A DNA stretch of 64,000 nucleotides from Alloyangia pacifica. Its GTDB lineage: Bacteria; Pseudomonadota; Alphaproteobacteria; Rhodobacterales; Rhodobacteraceae. The DNA is taken from NCBI RefSeq assembly GCF_900116195.1, contig NZ_FOZW01000012.1, forward strand, positions 124,001 through 188,000, read 5' to 3'. Shown in pieces: positions 61,857 through 64,000 of the stretch (positions are counted from its first letter, which is position 1; each line of letters opens with the position of its first letter). A program made the translations under genes and the position numbers. The notes below the pieces were generated by a model that was given only the letters and a program-made list of their open reading frames with translations, did not search any database and was not told the origin of the DNA.

Positions 61857-62993
61857 ATGAACGACATGACCCGCAAGTTTCCGAAGATCACCGAGGAGGG
61901 GCTCGACGATCTGCGCCAGCGCATCGGCGTGAAGATCGAGAAGACCGTCGAGCCCTGGTGCTACGAGGCGACCCGCGACAACATCCGCCACTACGCCCAC
62001 GGCATCGGCGACGACAACCCGCTGTGGTGCGATCCCGAGTATGCCAAGACCACCAAATATGGCGACGTGATCGCCCTGCCGAGCTTCTTGTTCTCCACCA
62101 GCCGGATCATCTCGGGCTACGTCGGCGGCCTTCCGGGGGTTCACGCCATGTGGTCGGGTGCCAACTGGACCTGGCACAAGGTCATCCCGCGCAACACCGA
62201 GTTCCGGACCGAGGCCTACCTCAAGGACCTCGTCGAGCATGACACGCGCTTTGCCGGCAAGGCGGTGCAGCAGATCTACCACGTCGACTTCTACGACGCG
62301 AAGACCGGCGACATGCTGGCCGAGGCCGACAGCTGGTGCTTCCGCACCGACCGCGACGCCGCGCGCGAGAACGGTACCAAGTACACCGAGGCCAAGGCCA
62401 AGGGCCGCCGCGTCTACACCGACGAAGAGCTGCAGCAGTTCTACAAGTACTACGAGCAGGAAGAGATCCGCGGCGCCGAGACCCGCTACTGGGACGACGT
62501 GAACGAGGGCGACGAACTGCCCACCATGGTCAAGGGCCCGATGACCGCCACCGGCTTCATCGCCTACGCGCAGGGCTGGGGCGGGCTCTATATCCGCGCC
62601 AACAAGCTGGCCTGGCAGTTGCAGCAGAAGCACCCTTCGGCCGGGATCAAGAACCGCTTCGGCATTCCCGATTGCCCCGAGCGCGTGCATTGGGAAGAAG
62701 AGTTTGCGCTCGAGGTCGGCGCGCCGGGTGCCTATGACTACGGCCCCGAGCGGACCTCGTGGCTGACGCATCAGGTGACCAACTGGATGGGCGATGACGG
62801 CTTCCTGCGGCAGGCGAAATGCCAGGTCCGCCGGCACAACCCCGAGGGCGACATCATCCTGATCCACGGCTCGGTGGTGCGCAAATACGAGGAGGACGGG
62901 CGCTACCTGCTGGAGATCCAGCAGCGCGCCGAACAGCAGGACGGCGAGATGTCGGCGATCGGCTCGGCCATCGTCGAGCTGCCGAAACGCTGA
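61857..62993 (+). CDS. MaoC-like double hot-dog dehydratase (FAS1-like N-terminal domain)
   Basis: A 378-residue protein, 35 bp after the ligase with GAGGAGG upstream. The N-terminal half has the FAS1-like dehydratase pattern (ATRDNIRHYAHGIGDDNPLW, ALPSFLFSTS). The C-terminal half is a second hot-dog unit (KGPMTATGFIAYAQGWGGLY). Such enzymes hydrate or dehydrate enoyl- or mesaconyl-type CoA esters. The substrate is presumably the CoA ester made by the ligase. Rich in Tyr, Trp and charged residues; no membrane segment. Confidence 0.8.
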   Translation: MNDMTRKFPKITEEGLDDLRQRIGVKIEKTVEPWCYEATRDNIRHYAHGIGDDNPLWCDPEYAKTTKYGDVIALPSFLFSTSRIISGYVGGLPGVHAMWSGANWTWHKVIPRNTEFRTEAYLKDLVEHDTRFAGKAVQQIYHVDFYDAKTGDMLAEADSWCFRTDRDAARENGTKYTEAKAKGRRVYTDEELQQFYKYYEQEEIRGAETRYWDDVNEGDELPTMVKGPMTATGFIAYAQGWGGLYIRANKLAWQLQQKHPSAGIKNRFGIPDCPERVHWEEEFALEVGAPGAYDYGPERTSWLTHQVTNWMGDDGFLRQAKCQVRRHNPEGDIILIHGSVVRKYEEDGRYLLEIQQRAEQQDGEMSAIGSAIVELPKR

Positions 62994-63047
62994 GGGCCGC
63001 GCGCCCGCGCCGGGACAGCCCGAGCGTCAACCAACTGGGAGGTAAGG

Positions 63048-63539
63048 TTGAACGTCATTGGCACCATCCTGAGAAAACTCGAGGACGCCCTGCATCTGCT
63101 GGGGTGCCTCGGCCTGCTGGTCGTGGTCGTATTGATCAACGCGGACATCCTCATGCGGCTGGTCCTGCACGTGCCCGTGCAGTTCCAGTTCGAGCTCACC
63201 GAGCTTTACCTGATGCCCGCGCTTGCCACGCTCTCGCTGTCGCGGGTGTTCCGCGACGGCGGGCACCTGGCGCTCGACTTCGTGCCTGAACACCTGCCCG
63301 GGGTGCCGGGGGTGGTCGTCGACAAGCTGCGCCTGCTGCTGCCGGCGCTGTTCTTCGGCCTCGTCGTCTGGATGTCCGGGAAATTCGCGCTGCATGCCTT
63401 CCAGAGAGGCGAGGTCGAATACGGGGTGGTCGATTGGCCCCTCGGCTGGGCCTACGCAATCGTGCCGCTGGGATGCGGCGTTCTGGTGCTGCGGCTGATC
63501 TACGACGCGCTGACGCGGGAGGCGCCAGCGCAGGTCTGA
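63048..63539 (+). CDS. dctQ: TRAP transporter small permease (DctQ type)
   Basis: A 163-residue protein with four transmembrane helices (LLGCLGLLVVVVLINADILM, YLMPALATLSLSRVF, LLLPALFFGLVVWMSGKFAL and WAYAIVPLGCGVLVLRLIYD), as expected for DctQ/SiaQ proteins. The start is TTG at 63048, justified by GGGAGG 6 bases upstream; the next in-frame ATG would cut into TM1. Acts with a large permease (not in the window) to import an organic acid using the DctP-type protein encoded next. Confidence 0.87.
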   Translation: MNVIGTILRKLEDALHLLGCLGLLVVVVLINADILMRLVLHVPVQFQFELTELYLMPALATLSLSRVFRDGGHLALDFVPEHLPGVPGVVVDKLRLLLPALFFGLVVWMSGKFALHAFQRGEVEYGVVDWPLGWAYAIVPLGCGVLVLRLIYDALTREAPAQV

Positions 63540-63575
63540 GGAAGATCTGATTTTGTCTATAGGGAGGAGGACAAG

Positions 63576-64000
63576 ATGAAGATGACGAACAAGGTGGTCG
63601 CTGCCCTTGCAGGGGCGCTTGCGCTCGGAGGCAGCCATGTGAGCGCCGAAACGCTGCGGCTCGGGGATTTCCAGTCCACCAGCCACATCGTCTCGGTCGA
63701 GGGAACGACGAAATGGATCGCCGCGGTCGAGGAGGCGACCGGCGGCGAACTGTCGTTCCAGCACTTCCCGTCCGAGCAGGCGGCGAAATCCAAGGCGCAG
63801 CTCGACGCGGTGAAGAGCGGCATTCTCGACGCCGCCCTGCTGGGCACGATCTACCACACCGACGCGCTGCCGCTGAACTCGGTGGTCGGCCTGCCGGGCT
63901 ACTACGGCTCGGCCGAAGAGGGCACCATGGCGCTGCAGGCGATGCTGGCCGAGGGGCCGATGCGCGACGAGCTGCTGGCCTCGGGGGTGACCCCGGTCTT
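63576..64000 (+). CDS. dctP: TRAP transporter substrate-binding protein (DctP type), partial
   Basis: The first 141 codons of a DctP-family protein; the rest lies beyond the window. Start ATG at 63576 with AGGGAGGAGG upstream. Signal peptide MKMTNKVVAALAGALALGGS, cleavage near VSAE. Mature part LRLGDFQSTSHIVSVEGTTK and FQHFPSEQAAKSKAQLDAVK is typical of TRAP binding proteins that bind carboxylates. The large permease gene is expected downstream. Confidence 0.88.
   Translation, partial: MKMTNKVVAALAGALALGGSHVSAETLRLGDFQSTSHIVSVEGTTKWIAAVEEATGGELSFQHFPSEQAAKSKAQLDAVKSGILDAALLGTIYHTDALPLNSVVGLPGYYGSAEEGTMALQAMLAEGPMRDELLASGVTPV

Overview
The window is about 64 kb of GC-rich, densely coding bacterial DNA. 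Gene content and order point to an alphaproteobacterium of the Rhodobacteraceae/Roseobacteraceae (marine Roseobacter-type). The pointers are recR-ybaB-dnaX synteny, an urtABCDE urea transporter whose UrtB has a long N-terminal region, TRAP and ABC uptake systems, a ROK-controlled xylFHG-xylA locus, an Anbu/ATP-grasp/alpha-E cluster and a compact che operon. The genus cannot be fixed from sequence reading alone. I see no IS elements, phage genes, CRISPR array, tRNA or rRNA; the region reads as ordinary chromosome or chromid.

Layout. (1) 0-9.8 kb: end of a methyltransferase, an outer-membrane barrel protein, recR-ybaB, a small membrane protein, dnaX, an ankyrin-repeat protein, a neutral zinc peptidase, a tyrosine phosphatase, an IroE-like esterase and a secreted low-complexity protein. 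(2) 9.9-15.9 kb: xylose import and isomerisation (xylF-xylH-xylG-xylA) divergent from a ROK regulator. (3) 15.9-18.7 kb: an FG-GAP/ASPIC secreted protein convergent with a MauG-type di-haem cytochrome. (4) 18.9-23.9 kb: a sugar ABC importer with unusual permeases and a LacI-type operator. (5) 24.2-30.5 kb: urtABCDE. (6) 31.0-35.0 kb: ATP-grasp, alpha-E, transglutaminase and Anbu proteasome-like protease. (7) 35.3-42.2 kb: a nine-gene che operon (STAS-cheY-cheA-cheW-cheR-cheY-unknown-cheB-cheD). (8) 42.5-49.7 kb: a ThDP enzyme, a membrane-anchored Mrr-like nuclease, a lipoprotein, a homodimeric 2-oxoacid dehydrogenase E1 with an Lrp regulator, and cytochrome b561. (9) 49.8-57.5 kb: a tightly coupled run of seven genes (CDP-alcohol phosphotransferase, sulfatase-fold transferase, UPF0104 membrane protein, NMT1-type ABC importer with a fused double permease, family-4 glycosyltransferase). 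(10) 57.6-64.0 kb: an organic-acid catabolic locus (IclR, hot-dog thioesterase and CaiB/BaiF CoA-transferase facing an acyl-CoA ligase, a double hot-dog dehydratase and a TRAP transporter that runs off the end).

The parts most likely to repay work are cluster (6), a conserved but functionally unassigned peptide-ligase/protease system with an attenuator-like leader, and cluster (9), which looks like an uncharacterised membrane lipid or glycolipid pathway. Non-coding structure is also informative. Three separate ABC operons each carry a perfect GC-rich hairpin directly after the solute-binding-protein gene. A pair of matched 24-nt palindromes lies between urtD and urtE. A dispersed intergenic repeat family (CCCGGGATATTT and GTATTTTCGGAAAGATGAAA types) occurs at four places.
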